Assembly (NCBI GenBank): GCA_003952965.2 | Contig: CM025849.1 | Span: forward strand, 16,460,493-16,524,492 | DNA from: Morella rubra | Lineage: Eukaryota > Streptophyta > Magnoliopsida > Fagales > Myricaceae | DNA: 64,000 nucleotides | Reading direction: 5' to 3' | Part shown: positions 25,838 through 38,716 of the stretch, in pieces | Layout of the letters: each line of letters begins with the position of its first letter | Position numbering within the stretch: the first letter of the stretch is position 1 | Translations under genes and position numbers: made by a program | Notes under the pieces: model-generated | Database searches by the model: none | What the model was told of the DNA's origin: nothing | What the model saw: only the letters and a program-made list of their open reading frames with translations

Positions 25838-27480
25838 GGATTGCTTTTTGGTGTTGGAGGCACTGTTTTGCGGTAGCTAGATGTATAATATTATTATGTT
25901 TACTGATTTGACCCATTGAGATGGCCTTGGATATAATATTGAGATGGCCTTGGATATATCCATTAATGCTGTTTATAGTATGCACCACTCATTAGGGGTC
26001 AATAACCTCTGAAAAACCACATGCTTGTGCATTTTGTTTAAATATCTCTGTTCCCTGTTGCTCAGGGCGTAGTTACAAGAATTTAGTTAGTGTTTCTGTG
26101 GTAGGTGGGTGGAAAATTCTTAGTTTTCATGATATTTTGCATTTGCGTTGAAAATTTCTTTTAGGAGCAGTAATTTGTTGCCAACCCTAGCAAATAAATG
26201 TAAATACAAGCATTCACCTATCCTTCCTCCTGTTGTGCTGAGGGAGCATTGCTCTGTTAGTGTAATGTCTTAGTGGCGAAATTGTAAGGGAGGCCGGTGG
26301 TTTCAAAGGTGGGCATAACTTTTCTTTGGGTGTGTAAAGAAATGCAGACTCTGTTCAAGAGGGAAGCTGACATTGTTGACAAAATTCAAGTGTGCAATTG
26401 GCAGAAGTAGTCAACTCACTTGTTCTTCACGTCAATGCTGTTGGCAGAGAGGGCTGGGACGCGAATTGGACTAACAGGTTAGAACTCGATTTTTGCCCTG
26501 ACTTATTTAATTAGTAGGTTGAAAAAAACCAAACGAAAAGAAGTGATAGCTGCCCGCCATTGTACTTCCTTTTGTCAGCTTTGTTTAAAAGAAAGTCAGG
26601 CCACGAGGGAGAATTTTCCTACTGGGAGATTCTTCCGTAATTTTGATATTGGTATTTTGCCTCATAGCAGGTGTAATAACAAGCAAAGGATTAGTTCGAG
26701 CTAGCGCTCTTAGAGACTATGTAGAAGGTTTATGTGTTCTCTCGACCTTGTAAGTTCACTTTTAGTCTCCAAAGTAGAGGTGCTAAGTCAACCCCTTGGT
26801 TTAGTGGGATTCCATCCTGAACCGATGTGGTTAGTTGCTTTTTTCAAAGATTGAACTGCACTGAGAATAAGGGGAAACCAGCCTGACAGCCGTGAGAGAG
26901 ACTGTGTGAAAGAGGGAGAAAGGGAAGAGAGACGGGAGAGAGAAGCAAGAGGTAAAAAAAAGGGAGAGGCGAGAGTGAAGATAAATTAGTGTTTTTTTTT
27001 TCCAGTTTAATTTTAAATGAATTTTATTAATTTAAGTTAAAATGGTTCGGTTCGGGACGGTTTTCTAACCCCTTAAAGCCGAACTCGAACTGACCCATTT
27101 GGTTTTCAAAACTTATTGGGCTGTCCACCGAACCAGAACAGTTGAAAATCGGTCAAGCCCAATGGGTCTGGACCCAATTATGTACAGCCTGCAAACAATT
27201 CTTTACTTTCGAGACTATTAAGACATTGCTAGAAAATTGTTAGTTGAAAAGCGTACTCAGGCAATATGAGAGGGGAGGCGTACTGGGACAATACGATGGG
27301 ACATCGGTTTTTTTTGTTTTGGCATAATTGGTGCGGTCTCAAAGATAAGTTGAACAGTATGCAGTGCAGGCTCGAGAGAAGATCGGCTATCTATGTCACT
27401 TGTATATAAGAGCATGTCTTCGTTTTTTTTAAGGAGACATACGGAATTTCAAGATTAAGTCTACTCAACAGGTTGTGAAG
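25838..27480. other. AHL14 3' region and intergenic DNA
   Basis: A likely 3' UTR follows the stop, with an AATAAA-type signal near 26190-26210. Beyond 26300 no gene is recognised. At 26775-27190 there is GGTTCGG-rich sequence with a TAGAGGTG-like edge that could be a decayed hAT-type non-autonomous element, but matching ends were not found. Confidence 0.4.
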
Positions 27481-27496
27481 TGGGTTTAAAAACTTC

Positions 27497-28008
27497 GTTT
27501 AATTAGTCCACTAGTCCATAGAGTATGGTTGGATCTCAAACTAGTCTATAGGATTTATTTCATTCTAAATTAGTCCCTAGGGAATCTTTTATATCGTAGA
27601 GTGGTCATTTTGTCAACTTGGTTAGTCTCGTTAACGGAATACATCCTACGTAGTTAATGGGAATACATCACTCACCAGTTCAAAAGCACATGCGCCCAAA
27701 TCACTTGGGAGTATTATTGTCTTTACAAAAGAGGCTTTTAGGTCCAAGGAGCGTAGACAATTTGATGTGGATTTTAAATTAATACCAACTAGCCTAACTT
27801 GATAGTTTGAATGACTTGGGAACATGTGATTGCTTGCGATTGGTGATGATTTGTCTGTATTAGTCATGTGAGATTTATTCCATTAATACGGCTAACTGAG
27901 TTAACGGAATGGCCACTCGGGACATAAATGATTTCTTAAGGACTAGTTTTGGACAACAAAAACTTTAAAAACTAGTGAGATTTGGTCATACCTCAAGGAC
28001 TATTAAAT
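27497..28008. mobile_element. MITE with long diverged TIRs
   Basis: The left side (TTAATTAGTCC, TATGGTTGGATCTCA, AACTAGTCT) and the right side (reverse-complement AATAGTCC, TATGACCAAATCTCA, CTAGTTTT) are inverted copies over about 50 bp. The length is about 510 bp with no coding content. No clear target duplication was seen. Confidence 0.55.
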
Positions 28009-28012
28009 TAAT

Positions 28013-29298
28013 TGCGCTTAAAACTTTTTTCAAAATAAACCACACAAAAATCAAGTTTGCGATCAAAACCAAATACTAAATATCATAAGGTTAAAGATAG
28101 TAAACACTCGATTTTAGGTGGTTCGCAACCTTGTCTATGTCCACCTCTCAAGCTCACCTATGAACCTTGAAGATTTCCACTAAGCTTCCCTTAAGTGAAG
28201 GGAGAGACATTTACAACCAAGCTTGAGAACATGAGTCAGTGATCCACACTCTGCTTTACAATAATGAGATGAAGATTACGAGTATATATAACACTTCTCT
28301 AGACCACATGAACATAGTTGAATCACTATCTCACAAGCTCACATAATAACAAGGCTTGACTATGTAGGTTTAGTGTGCAAGCTTAGAAAATTGAAGAGAG
28401 TTTCGAATTCAGGGCTTTATAAGAAGATTATGAACAATGTAGAAAGGTTCAGCAAGCATAAAATATGTTTCGTATAAAGACCCAATTCAAAAAATCATTT
28501 TCTCAAATTTCAGAAACTTTCTATTACTGCTGGCTCCACGGGTTGCCACATACTTGTGGACCGGTTCACTAGCTGTTGACCTGTAATAGAATTTTAAATT
28601 TTAAAAATATTCTCTTGAATATTGTACTTTAGATTGGACCTAGATCGACTTAGCAGTGTCACCGCTTAAAACAGAGAATATAAATTTAGTTTTCGGTTTT
28701 CAGTTGGACTGGACCGATTGCTCAATCAGGATGTACAATTCTAAACTATCAGTGGGACCAGTGTTCATCTCGTTAAATCCAAGAGTAACTCAACTTTGAC
28801 ATTTACAATTGGTGCGACTAGTTCTCATATGATTGTTTTGTCTAGTTAAATCCTAGAACTAACACAAATTTTGGCTTAAAAATTCAGTCCACCGAAAACT
28901 TCATCCAGTAAGATTAGGAACCTAGTCCGATCGTGCCAAACTTGCTTTGCTGGAAAATTGTGGTCTGCCATTTTTGAAATAAACTCAATATATGTTACTT
29001 TGAAAACATAGGAGTTTATTTGGAACCATGTTTAGGTTTAAAAAATATGGAATAGAATCTTAAAAATGGATTTCATATGATTCAAATGTGTGTATGTGTG
29101 TGAATCAAGCCAACTTATCTAGTAAGCTTAAGAGTTACAAAGTGTACCCTAAGATCTTCAAGTTCTGAACTTTTTGCTCCTTGAAAATCTTCATTTGTAG
29201 TGCCTATCATTGTGTTTTTATCTTTGAAGATGTCTATATTAAAAATTTAATCCATATATTATGATCATCAAAGTTTGTATTGTGATATAAAGTCAACA
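28013..29298 (-). mobile_element. LTR-like segment, copia type, reverse orientation (fossil)
   Basis: Read on the minus strand it starts TGTTGACTTTATATC, passes a TTTGATGATCAT block, and ends GTTTTAAGCGCA. Both tips resemble SIRE-like copia LTR tips. Internal ACCGGTTCAC-type blocks fit that idea. No flanking internal domain and no target duplication were seen, so it would be a solo or truncated LTR. Confidence 0.35.
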
Positions 29299-29299
29299 T

Positions 29300-30159
29300 A
29301 TACTACTCTCACATTATATTTTCCGACCACTGTCCTCCTCCGTGAGGATCCGAGTAGGTGATACAGCAATGTTCAAGAAACCATGAGTATAATTTATCGC
29401 ACATCATTTAGCAAGTTTGTGGCAACGCTTACGTTTCCTCGGTGAGAAAGAGCATGTCTCCTTATGAGAACACTCACAAAACTCCTTTTCAAAACAGAAG
29501 AAAAACATCAAGTATATAATAACAATAAAATCAATTTACTTTGGGGGTTCGAGGACACCGTGACAGTACCGTGAAAGAATCTGTTTGATTTTCAAATGCA
29601 CGTTGATTTTCAAGCTCGTACTGAATCGTTCAAGAAAGTATTTGAGGAAAAAATTGAATAAGAATATTTATTTTTTTGGAGAAATATCATAATATGTCTC
29701 ATATCTATGAGTAAAAATCAAATTGAACTTCTTAACTTTTAATTTGTTTTATTACACCCCATAAATTTTTAAAAAGAATCAATTCTCACTCTCTATTTGA
29801 TTTGGCCATTAAATAAAATATCCATTCCCGATTGAGATTTGTTTAATCATATTTTATGATAAATTATGAGATTACGTGTTAAGACGTTGGATTTTTTTTA
29901 ATTTAATAAATACATAAATAATATAATTTTTATCACTAATGTCTTCTCCTATTTATTAAATCATTGTTTATTCTTTGGCTTCTCAAATGATTAAATAGGA
30001 TTAGCAAGGTATTAAAAATGTGTTTATCAATTTTACCCGTTGATACTAATTTAATTTATTAAATGTGGAGTTTCTAAAGAACCTCTCGCTTGGTAAATTT
30101 TGTAGATTTAAATGCCCATTTTTATTATCTAGATGATCTCATTATAGTATTAATCTATT
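29300..30159. other. Intergenic, nothing recognised
   Basis: AT-rich DNA without open frames of note, repeats or RNA-gene signatures that I can identify. Confidence 0.5.
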
Positions 30160-30941
30160 TAAGGGTGAGTACTAAACTAAACCTGAATGGCTCATTCCAT
30201 TCTAGTTCTAGTACTCACCTGAATGGAACTGGAATTTCCGGAAACAAATCCGGAAATTCCGGTTCCATCTCTGTGAGATCTCAGAGATTTCAAAAATTGA
30301 GAAATCTCGAAATTTTGTGACATTTTCTTTTTCAGCAGGGGTAGTGTTAGAGGTAGCAGTGAGATAATTGACAAAGTTAGTGTTAGAGGTAGCAGTACGG
30401 TTTTGAGCACGGATTGAAATCCTTAGACGATAACAATGATACCCAGAAAGCAAACAATTCGAGAAGAGCTGAAGAGGGTTGATAGATTTAGCAGCCGTAG
30501 CCATTTCCAGAGGTAGAAAAGCAGAAGAATCGGCAGCAACCAAAATCCAGCACCCAAAACGGAAATTTCAAAATGAGAATCGATCATCAATCCAAAATCC
30601 AACGACCAAAATCGATCACCAATCCAACAACCCCAAATTGATCACTAATCCAAAATCCAGCAAACAAAATGGAAATTTCAAAATGAGCTAGAGAGGTTAC
30701 CTGCCTCTGCCGCCGTGAGAAGAGCTACCATTTGGGCTGGGTATTATGTAGATCTTGTAGGTCCATTCGTAGCTTGATCTAAGAATTTGCTCTGTTACCT
30801 AGCAATTAACGCCACACTCCGAATCTACTTCCATCTTCATCAATGTCTTCGAAAATCAAGCCTAGACAGCGAAACTAGAGCAAGAGGAGGTGTCTGGAGA
30901 CGCAGAGACAGAGACAGAGAGGACTGAGGGCGATGGTCAGT

Positions 30942-31000
<59 letters not shown>

Positions 31001-31257
31001 GCGAGAGTGCTGTGAGAGATAGAGAGAGACGCGAGAGTGCTACGAGAGATAGAGAGAGACGCAAGAGGGATCGGAAAGGAAAAGAGGAAAAAAAAAAGTA
31101 AGAGCTTCGTTAGTTAAAAAAGAAAATAAAAAAGTGTGGAATTTCTTTGTATTTTGGTTCTAGAATTTCTTTAAAATGAGTTCCAGTACCGGAATAGACC
31201 GAAATCGGTATCGGAACCGGAATTTCCGGTTTCCACGGGATAAAATTCACACCCTTA
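30160..31257. mobile_element. Non-autonomous hAT element, 1098 bp, 8-bp TSD
   Basis: The ends are inverted: TAAGGGTGAGTAC on the left and the complement of TAAGGGTGTGAAT on the right. The flanks AATCTATT (30152-30159) and AATTTATT (31258-31265) are an 8-bp target duplication with one mismatch, as expected for hAT. Subterminal GGAATTTCCGG-type palindromic repeats occur at both ends. The interior contains a long GA microsatellite and no transposase. A related, more decayed copy is at about 42020-42582. Confidence 0.75.
30944..30998. repeat. (GA)n microsatellite
   Basis: An uninterrupted GA run of about 55 bp inside the non-autonomous hAT element. On the other strand it creates a spurious Ser-Leu repeat frame. 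Confidence 0.9.
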
Positions 31258-33129
31258 AATTTATTAGATGAAAAGGTTTAAATTTTCATTTAGTTTTGGG
31301 CTCTAAGGAGGATAACCAAGTCTAATTATATTGGGCCTTGGATCCTGGACTTAGTAGGCTTGATGAACCTTGAGAGAGGCTTGACAATGGGTTGGACGGT
31401 ATGGGCTTGAAATAGGCTTAAGTGGGCTTGATTTTAGGCTTGAAAAACAAGGTCCAATAGCAAGGAATCAAGGGTTGATTTTGGAGAAGAATCATCATGG
31501 CTTTCAAAGGAATAATTTGACACTTGGCTTGAGCTACCCAGGCCACTCCATTCGGCCAGTCGTCAGCCTTGCTTCTAAGTGTTAATATGCACTAAATAAT
31601 TAGCTTTAACTACTTAAGTTTAACTCTAGGATTAACTCATGTTACTGGCTCTATTTAAAGACGAGAGGAGCTAAGGGTTTCACTTTTGTCCAAACCGTGC
31701 AAGAGATGATAGATAGACAGAGAAAGGGAGCCCACGGTTGAAAGAAAGGGAGAGGAGCTTGACGTGTAGAAGAAAGAAAAAGAAGAAGAGAAGAAGAAGA
31801 AAAGGAAAAGAAGAAAGAAGGAAGAAATAGAAGGCAAATGGGTGATAGTATCTCGATCCATTCTTCTCTCTTTTTACTTCTTTAAATCTTTGAACTTCCA
31901 GTAAACCTCATTTTTCTTGTTCTTTAGGCAAACTCTGCATATCAAAGAGCTAAACTAAGAAGGCAAGTGTAGTTGTAGGCAAATGTGTATGTTGGAAGAG
32001 TTCAAGGCACATGCATGCATGAAGTTCTAGTATTGGTGATGATAGTTTAGTGCAAATCTCACTTGCATGTCACGCATAGATTTATACATTAGATGAGTTA
32101 TTATTCCAAAGTCTCTATTTGCATGTAGTAGGAAGCAAGGATCACCATCTATGCACTTTATTCACTTATTTTCATGAATAATGGTGATGTAAGTCTAGAT
32201 CTTGTAGAAAAATTAGTTAGATTGAATAAATAGCAAGTTGCATGTTAGGATTTTGAAATACAAGACAAGAAATTAGCATTTTTGGAGCCTAAAGATCACG
32301 TGTTAGTAGGATCCGCTCTCTTTCCATTATTTTTTTAATTTTTCTTGTTGTCTTGGATTTAAAAACTTGGGTGATATGTCTTTTGCCTAGATCTTATTTG
32401 TATGTGCATCTTGTAGTAAATGATACATGCATGAGCCGAGTGGTGTATTTGTGGCCTAAGGATTAATGCATGTGCAGATTGAGTAACTAGCTTGTTGTTA
32501 GAGCTAAAATGAGTAGCTTTCCTTGGAAAAAAAATGGTAAGCTTAGAAGAGGGTGACAAACATGTAGCATTGCATGTTGAATCTAGTGGAAATGGAACTA
32601 AAAATTTGCTAAGAGTCCAAAGGAGGCCCACGGGTGTAAGAAAAAATTACCTTTTTCATGTTTGAGATAAATTGTGGCTTGACTAAGATGAATTCCTATG
32701 CAATAACATGTTTTTCCAGATCTGAGATATAGAAATTAAAGAAGATTTAGGGTGTATTTTATGAAAATAGTGGAACCACTAGAAGGAAAAATTGAATATA
32801 TGCTTAGTTATGAACTCTAAGCTTTTAAATGTCTGAATTAGATTTTTTATAATTGATTTGGCTCTAACTTTGTTAAAAATAAGATAAAAAAATAATAATA
32901 ATAAGGGGTTGAAGGCTTCAATAAAAGAAGAACAAGTGTAAGGACACATAGAAAAAGATTAAAGAGGGGGAAAGGCCCTATAGTGAGAAATGATGGGCCT
33001 TAGAGGTTCGATTGTCTTTTTCGGCCTTAGGACCCAAATGGAGAGCCCTTGAGGGAGCAACGGAGACCATAATAAATCTGGACCCCATCTTGTAACTTTA
33101 TAGCCAAAAGTGGATGGCCTTTAATTGTA
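31258..33129. other. Intergenic, possible LTR-derived DNA
   Basis: A TATA-like CTATTTAAAG at about 31650 is followed by a purine-rich leader-like stretch at 31700-31830. This resembles the promoter part of a plant LTR, but no TG/CA borders, primer-binding site or coding domain were identified. Confidence 0.3.
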
Positions 33130-33631
33130 GGGTTAAATACAGTTTGCACCCTTTATATTTGGGAGTGTTGACACATTGTATCCCAATGTTTTATTTTTAA
33201 GACATTGCACCCGTTATATTACCTCCCCCAACAATTTACATCCTGGAGTGAAATTTGGGTCAAATTAAACGGTAATCGTTTACACGTGCCTTTCACATGA
33301 CCTCAGTCCTTGTCAGATTACTGTATTCCCCTTAAATCTTAAACAAGTCACGAGTAAATGAGCTTCAAACAAGTCATGATTTTTCCTATTGGATTTTGAA
33401 GCTCATTTAATCATGATTTGTTTAGATTTAAGGCAATACGATAATTTGACGGGGACTGAGGTCACGTGAGAGGCACATGTAAACGATTACCATCTAATTT
33501 GACGCCAAATTTCACTTTGGGGTGCAAATCATTGAGAAAGGAGATAACATAATGGGCTCAATGTCTCAAAAATAAAAATTGGGTAATGTGTCAACACCCC
33601 AAACATAGGGGGTGCAAAGTGTATTTAATCC
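33130..33631. mobile_element. Mutator-like MITE, 502 bp, 9-bp TSD
   Basis: The tips are GGGTTAAATACAGTTTGCAC and, inverted, AGGATTAAATACACTTTGCA. They are flanked by TTAATTGTA (33121-33129) and TTAATTATA (33632-33640), a 9-bp duplication with one mismatch. The inner TTGACACA and TTTTAAGACATTG blocks are also inverted. Same family as the elements at 4469 and 24287. Confidence 0.75.
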
Positions 33632-33640
33632 TTAATTATA

Positions 33641-35180
33641 ATAGTAACTAGGCTAACAAAGAGGAAGGAGAGGTAAAAGGGAAAGTTGGGCTGTGAGGTC
33701 CAACCCTAAGAAAAAGAAGATTGGGCCAAAGAAAATAAAGAAAGAAAGAAAGAGAAGAATAAGCAAAAGGACGTGAGCCTTAAAGCTTGAGGAAGCCCAA
33801 ATAGATAAGCCCCAATTAAATAAATTAATAAAGCCAACTATAAGAAATCTCCATTTAATTGATTAATTAAATAAATGCTATGATAATAAGATTGTATTTA
33901 GAGACAAATAATTTGTTAAATTGATACGTGTTATTTTGCAATATTCTATACAAACTCCTTATATTAAATTTAATGCTAGCCTTGTTATTCTTGTTTCTAT
34001 TTATGATTGCATTAGACTCATTGAAACATCACTCATCATGGACGTATTAAGACCCATTGAAAGAAATAAATTGTCTTAAATCGGAAGGTTTGAGAACTGA
34101 CGTTCCCATGGACTTAGTGAATAATGCAAGTCCATCTATGAGAATAGATGTCTAAAGGACAAGTGAACTGTGATTGTACCGATCACTGGAGGATCTGCAG
34201 CAACAGCCTCGACTGAGTTAAAGGGTGGCCTTCGGGAGGCATGGAGCAGAAACTTTGCCTTGAATTGTACAAGAGAGGACGAAAACCACAGAACAGTTCC
34301 GAGGGGCATGACTCACCCTTTTACTTTTTTGTATTGTATGTATTTGATCTATTAGCAGATTATGAGGGTTCACGAGATCCCCCATTCTTACTACTTCAGG
34401 ACGAATACGTTGACTGTCCAAGTCTTAGTGTGGATGTTAGACTCCTATGAGGTGCTCATAGAGCACTACCATCACTGGACACCAAATCGGCCACCTTCGA
34501 CTACTTGACAACCCTGTGGCTATTCGATATGCTGCCAGAAACTGTTACATCAGTAGATCTCACAGGCACCGATGAGGACTCTTAGTTATTTGATAACGAT
34601 GTATTTATTTCTATTTTATAGACAAGTTAATTTTTGGCTACATTTTCTGGGTTGTAAGTATTTTGAAAACACTCTCTGGAGTTAAATGAGCTTGGTGCAA
34701 GCTCCATTTTTGTCTATAACCTAGAAACCTTTAGTAGAAAATCTCCTATGAAGGATTGAAAGCATGTCAAAATTACTTATGAAACATTTTCCTTCCCTTT
34801 TTCCTAAATTAAAGTAAAAGCATAGAATATGTGGTATCTTCATTTTGAAAACCTTAACTCCTGTCGTTCTACTATTTGGATATATCTAAATAACTTATTG
34901 GTGACGCCTCGACAATAAAAGAATTTCATTTATTATTTCAATGTTCGAATTATTATTTTTCATTTTCCTCGAAATCGTTTGATCCTCCTTCTTGATTCTA
35001 GTGCTAGGTTACTGTACCTTGAGAATTCCTCTTTTTCTCGAGTGAGGGATTTTGGTCATTTCAATGCATGAGAGTTTTTCATGATATAATCTCTTTCAGT
35101 TAGCATTCTATTACTATAAAGAGAGTTTAGAGATTAATACGGACACAGAATGTGACATTAAATTAGACGGAAAGTGATAT
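33641..35180. other. Intergenic, no gene recognised
   Basis: AT-rich DNA. A slightly more GC-rich island at 34150-34560 has short open frames on both strands without recognisable similarity. A GTGACGCCTCGAC block near 34900 resembles the start of some gypsy LTRs but has no partner. Confidence 0.4.
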
Positions 35181-35183
35181 GGA

Positions 35184-36026
35184 TTGATCGAAATACCCTC
35201 CAAGAAAAGTGATGCAAGATTTGAAAAACTGTTTGTGAAAAAAGATTCAAGCTCCACCGAATCCATCAAGCCAACTTTTTGTGGACACTGTTGTCTATTC
35301 AAGAAATCGGTGCTTTTGTTTGGCTCTATCATCAAAGGCAGGGAAGAACTCTGTGCTTCTACCCACGGGGCGATTCAAATGTAAGGACATGGTATGGCTC
35401 TCTTCTTTGTCAGTGATAGTATTTATATTGTAATTTTGAACTGAGGAATAAATTTTACTGTTGCGTAGGTTTTTATTTTCCTGTTGCCTAGGTAATCCAT
35501 TATTTTCTCAATGTTAGCATGTGGTAATTCATCTTCAGTGTTGTTAAATAACAGTGCGAGGAAGACATGTTCATGGCATCCTTGATCTCCAACTTGGATG
35601 ATGACTGTGAGAAGCTTCTAGTCTGCAAAATGGAGTTAAATTGTGTGAAGACCCTACAGTTTGAGATGAAGGTACTTTTGTGTCTGATTTGTCTTAATAT
35701 CAACCTACATTTACCAGATATTAGATCTGTTTCATGATGTCTTTCAAACCTTATTGTGTTGCCATCAGTCATTGATATTCCTTCTCATTGCAGCTGAATC
35801 ATATTTTTGCAACATGTTGTGTTGCCTTGCAAGAACAAGCATTAAATGCTTGTCCAAGTGATTTTACAGCAACGTACTTCCTCGGAAAGTCACCATTTCC
35901 AGATCTGGACAAATTTGTGGAATCCATTGCCTCCATTGGAAATATTATTAATGCTGATTTGTAGTTTAAGTTAAAAATATTATTTTCCTTGCGCAGCTTG
36001 AGCTTCAACAGGAAATTTTCTACTAA
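35184..36026 (+). CDS. Exons of an unrecognised plant gene, partial or relic
   Basis: Three consecutive exons with GT/AG borders and matching phases are seen at 35555-35671, 35794-35960 and 35997-36026. They encode CEEDMFMASLISNLDDDCEK..., then LNHIFATCCVALQEQALNAC and YFLGKSPFPDLDKFVESIAS, then LSFNRKFSTK. A preceding open segment at 35184-35380 (DARFEKLFVKKDSSSTES, then CGHCC) ends at a GT in a phase that does not join directly to 35555. Either an intervening exon is missed or the gene has decayed. The Cys/Leu-rich helical character looks like real protein, but I cannot name the family. No start codon or end is visible; the 3' side runs towards an assembly gap. Confidence 0.5.
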
Positions 36027-36635
36027 GTTAGTTTGCAGCCATAATTGGAGTCAGTTTGGCTAATTTGCTATGCTTCCTACAAATATTTTTAAGGAGATAA
36101 AAACCATGGAACTTGTCAAGCCAACCGGTTGGGTTTATCTATCCTTGTCTGGGAATTATCCTCGGTAAGCGGTTGATGTTATTTTCACACGTACTATTTT
36201 CACCGATTCATTCAACTAGTCGTATATTGATCTATTTCTTTTGTTGTGGATGTTTACAAGACACAATTAGCTATCCTTTCACAAGCTGTCGACATGTGCA
36301 ATTTGATCCAATTTAGCTTCTTATTGCATATATAAATTTAAACAATGTTTTCCTCGGAATTTCTCACACCGGCTAGAACCACATGTTATGTTGTTGGTGA
36401 GAACTATTAGAATCTCTCATCTCTTTTAAAGAGACTCCTTGGTATGTGACAAGCTTTAAAGTTACCCGATACTCCCAATTATATAAAGAGAGACTCTGCC
36501 TTCTCTCTAGAATTTTCTGCCCTCTTCTATTGTGCCCCTCCTTCCACCACCCTTTTCGACAATGGGAGGAGCTCCAACCCCTCCTACCTCCCTCCCCTCC
36601 TATGTTCTACTCTTCGGTGATCGTAGCTAGTAATA

Positions 36636-36736
36636 NNNNNNNNNNNNNNNNNNNNNNNNNNNNNNNNNNNNNNNNNNNNNNNNNNNNNNNNNNNNNNNNN
36701 NNNNNNNNNNNNNNNNNNNNNNNNNNNNNNNNNNNN
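36636..36736. other. Assembly gap (about 100 N)
   Basis: A short run of N between pyrimidine-rich DNA and AT-rich DNA. The left end of the CACTA element whose 3' end lies at 39588/40523 could be lost here. Confidence 0.99.
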
Positions 36737-37049
36737 CTGATGTTATACCTCTTGTAATTGATGCAATTTACACAAGGGCAACAAATTCTCTTATCACTAT
36801 CCATACTCTTAGATGCAAAACCCAGAAACTCATTGACTCACAACACATATTCACTTGTCCCGCATTTCTTTTTCATCCAACTCTTGTCCATGAGCGACAG
36901 TAATAACTATATGAAATGCAACAAAAAATATTATGCATAAGATTAAATGTTTTTCACATTTTATCAAAATTTTCAATAAAACTAACATAAATTAATAAAA
37001 AAAGTAACGAAACATCTCTTCCCTCACATCTCCATATCCACAGACCCCC

Positions 37050-37335
37050 TTGTTAGCCCTACCTTCCGCTTTCCAACAGAACCCACAAACACCCACATCT
37101 CCAATTAACTCCACAAAACCAACAACAAATAAAAGTTAACCCTACCCTCCGCCTTCCAACAGAACCCACAAACGCCAACATTTCTAATAAACTCCACAGA
37201 ACCAACAAAAAATAAAAGTTAGCCCTACCTTCCGCCTTCCAACAGAACCCACAAACACCAGCATCTCCAATTAACTCCACAAAACCAACAACAAGTAATA
37301 GTTAGCTCTGCCCTCCGCCTTCCAATAAAATCCAC
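37050..37335. repeat. Tandem repeat, about 83-bp unit, 3+ copies
   Basis: Units contain CCTTCCGCCTTCCAACAGAA, then CCCACAAACACC, TCTCCAATTAACTCCAC and AATAAAAGTTAG. Three near-complete copies and part of a fourth are present. They are probably internal to the CACTA element. Confidence 0.8.
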
Positions 37336-37624
37336 AACTCTAATCTCTAAAAAAAAAAGGAAAAAGGAACAAACAATAGTAATTGACGAAGAGATTCAAA
37401 ATACCACTGACCTGTGAAAGAGTAATATGTGAATGGCAGGTCACCTAGTGTCCCTCAATCACAGTTACGAGAACCACGGTAGTTGAGACTATTGAGTTCA
37501 ACTGCGAAAGAAATTTAGAAAATAGATTTTTAATAACGATACCTGGTCCAAAAAAACATAGTAAACACAGCAGAATTTTGGACATTAATAAATTCATACA
37601 TTCCAATTCATAATTTTCAGAAAC

Positions 37625-38665
37625 CAATTCATACATTCCAGCTCTTGACTATTTTTCAAGCAATCAAAAGATATATTTCCAGCAACCATTTCATACAAAA
37701 CAAAAGATATATTTCAGCAACCAATTCATACAACCAATTCATATATTTTCAGGATTTCATACATTCCAATTCATTTTTTTCAGCACAATTCAGATATTTT
37801 TCATCAACCAATTCATACAAACCTATTCATATATTTTCAGGAATAAATTTAAATATTTCAATTCATATATTTCACAGCAATGAATTCATACAAAACAAAA
37901 ATATATATTTTCAGCAATCAATTCATACAAACCAATTCATATATTTTCAACAATAAATTCATACATTATGATTCATATATTTTCAGCAACCAATTAATAC
38001 ATTGATTAAAGATATATTTTCAGCAACCAATTCATAAACCTATGCATATATTTTCAGGAATAAATTCAAATATTTCAATTCATATATTTCCACCAATGAA
38101 TTCATACAAAACAAAAATATATTTTCAGCAATCAATTCATACAAACCAATTCATATATTTTCAACAATAAATTCATACATTATAATTCATATATTTTCAG
38201 CAATAAATTCGTACATTCAATTCATATTTTTCGGCAACCAATTCATACAAACCTATGCATATATTTTCATGAATAAATTCAAATATTCCAATTTATATAT
38301 TTCCAGCAATGAATTCATACAAAACAGAAGATGTATTTTCAGCAATTCATACAAACCAATTCATACAAACAAATTCAACAATAAATTCATACATTTCAAT
38401 TCATATATTTTCAGCAACCAATTAATACATACAAAAGAAGATATTTTTCAGCAACCAATTCATACAAACCAATGCATATATTTTCAGGAATAAATTCAAA
38501 TATTCCAATTCATATATTTCCAATAAATCCATTTCAATTCATATTTTTCAGCAACCAATTCATACATTCCAATTATTATTTCTCATCAAAAACTTCATAT
38601 ATTTTCAACAACCAATTCATATATTTTCAACAACAAATTCATACAACAAATTCATAAGTCAACAC
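37625..38665. repeat. AT-rich minisatellite (ATTCATATATTTTCAGCAAC core)
   Basis: About 1 kb is built from shuffled short words: CAATTCATATATTTTCAGC, AACCAATTCATACAAA and GAATAAATTCAAATATT. A higher-order unit of roughly 200 bp repeats several times (near 37800, 38030, 38240 and 38450). It reads open as an Asn/Ser/Ile-rich frame only because of the repeat, and is probably CACTA internal sequence. Confidence 0.8.
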
Positions 38666-38716
38666 TCCAACAAAACCAATCTCCAATCTCAACAAAATCA
38701 ATCTCCAACACAACAA

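Noticed and set aside
30840-31064. Ser-Leu repeat protein on the minus strand
   Set aside because: A direct product of the GA microsatellite.
34150-34560. Overlapping open frames on both strands in a GC-richer island
   Set aside because: Short, mutually overlapping and without family resemblance or splice signals.
37645-38657. Regularly spaced short repeats resembling a CRISPR array, and Asn/Ser-rich open frames
   Set aside because: The genome is a plant; words are shuffled with no constant repeat/spacer length. It is an AT-rich minisatellite.
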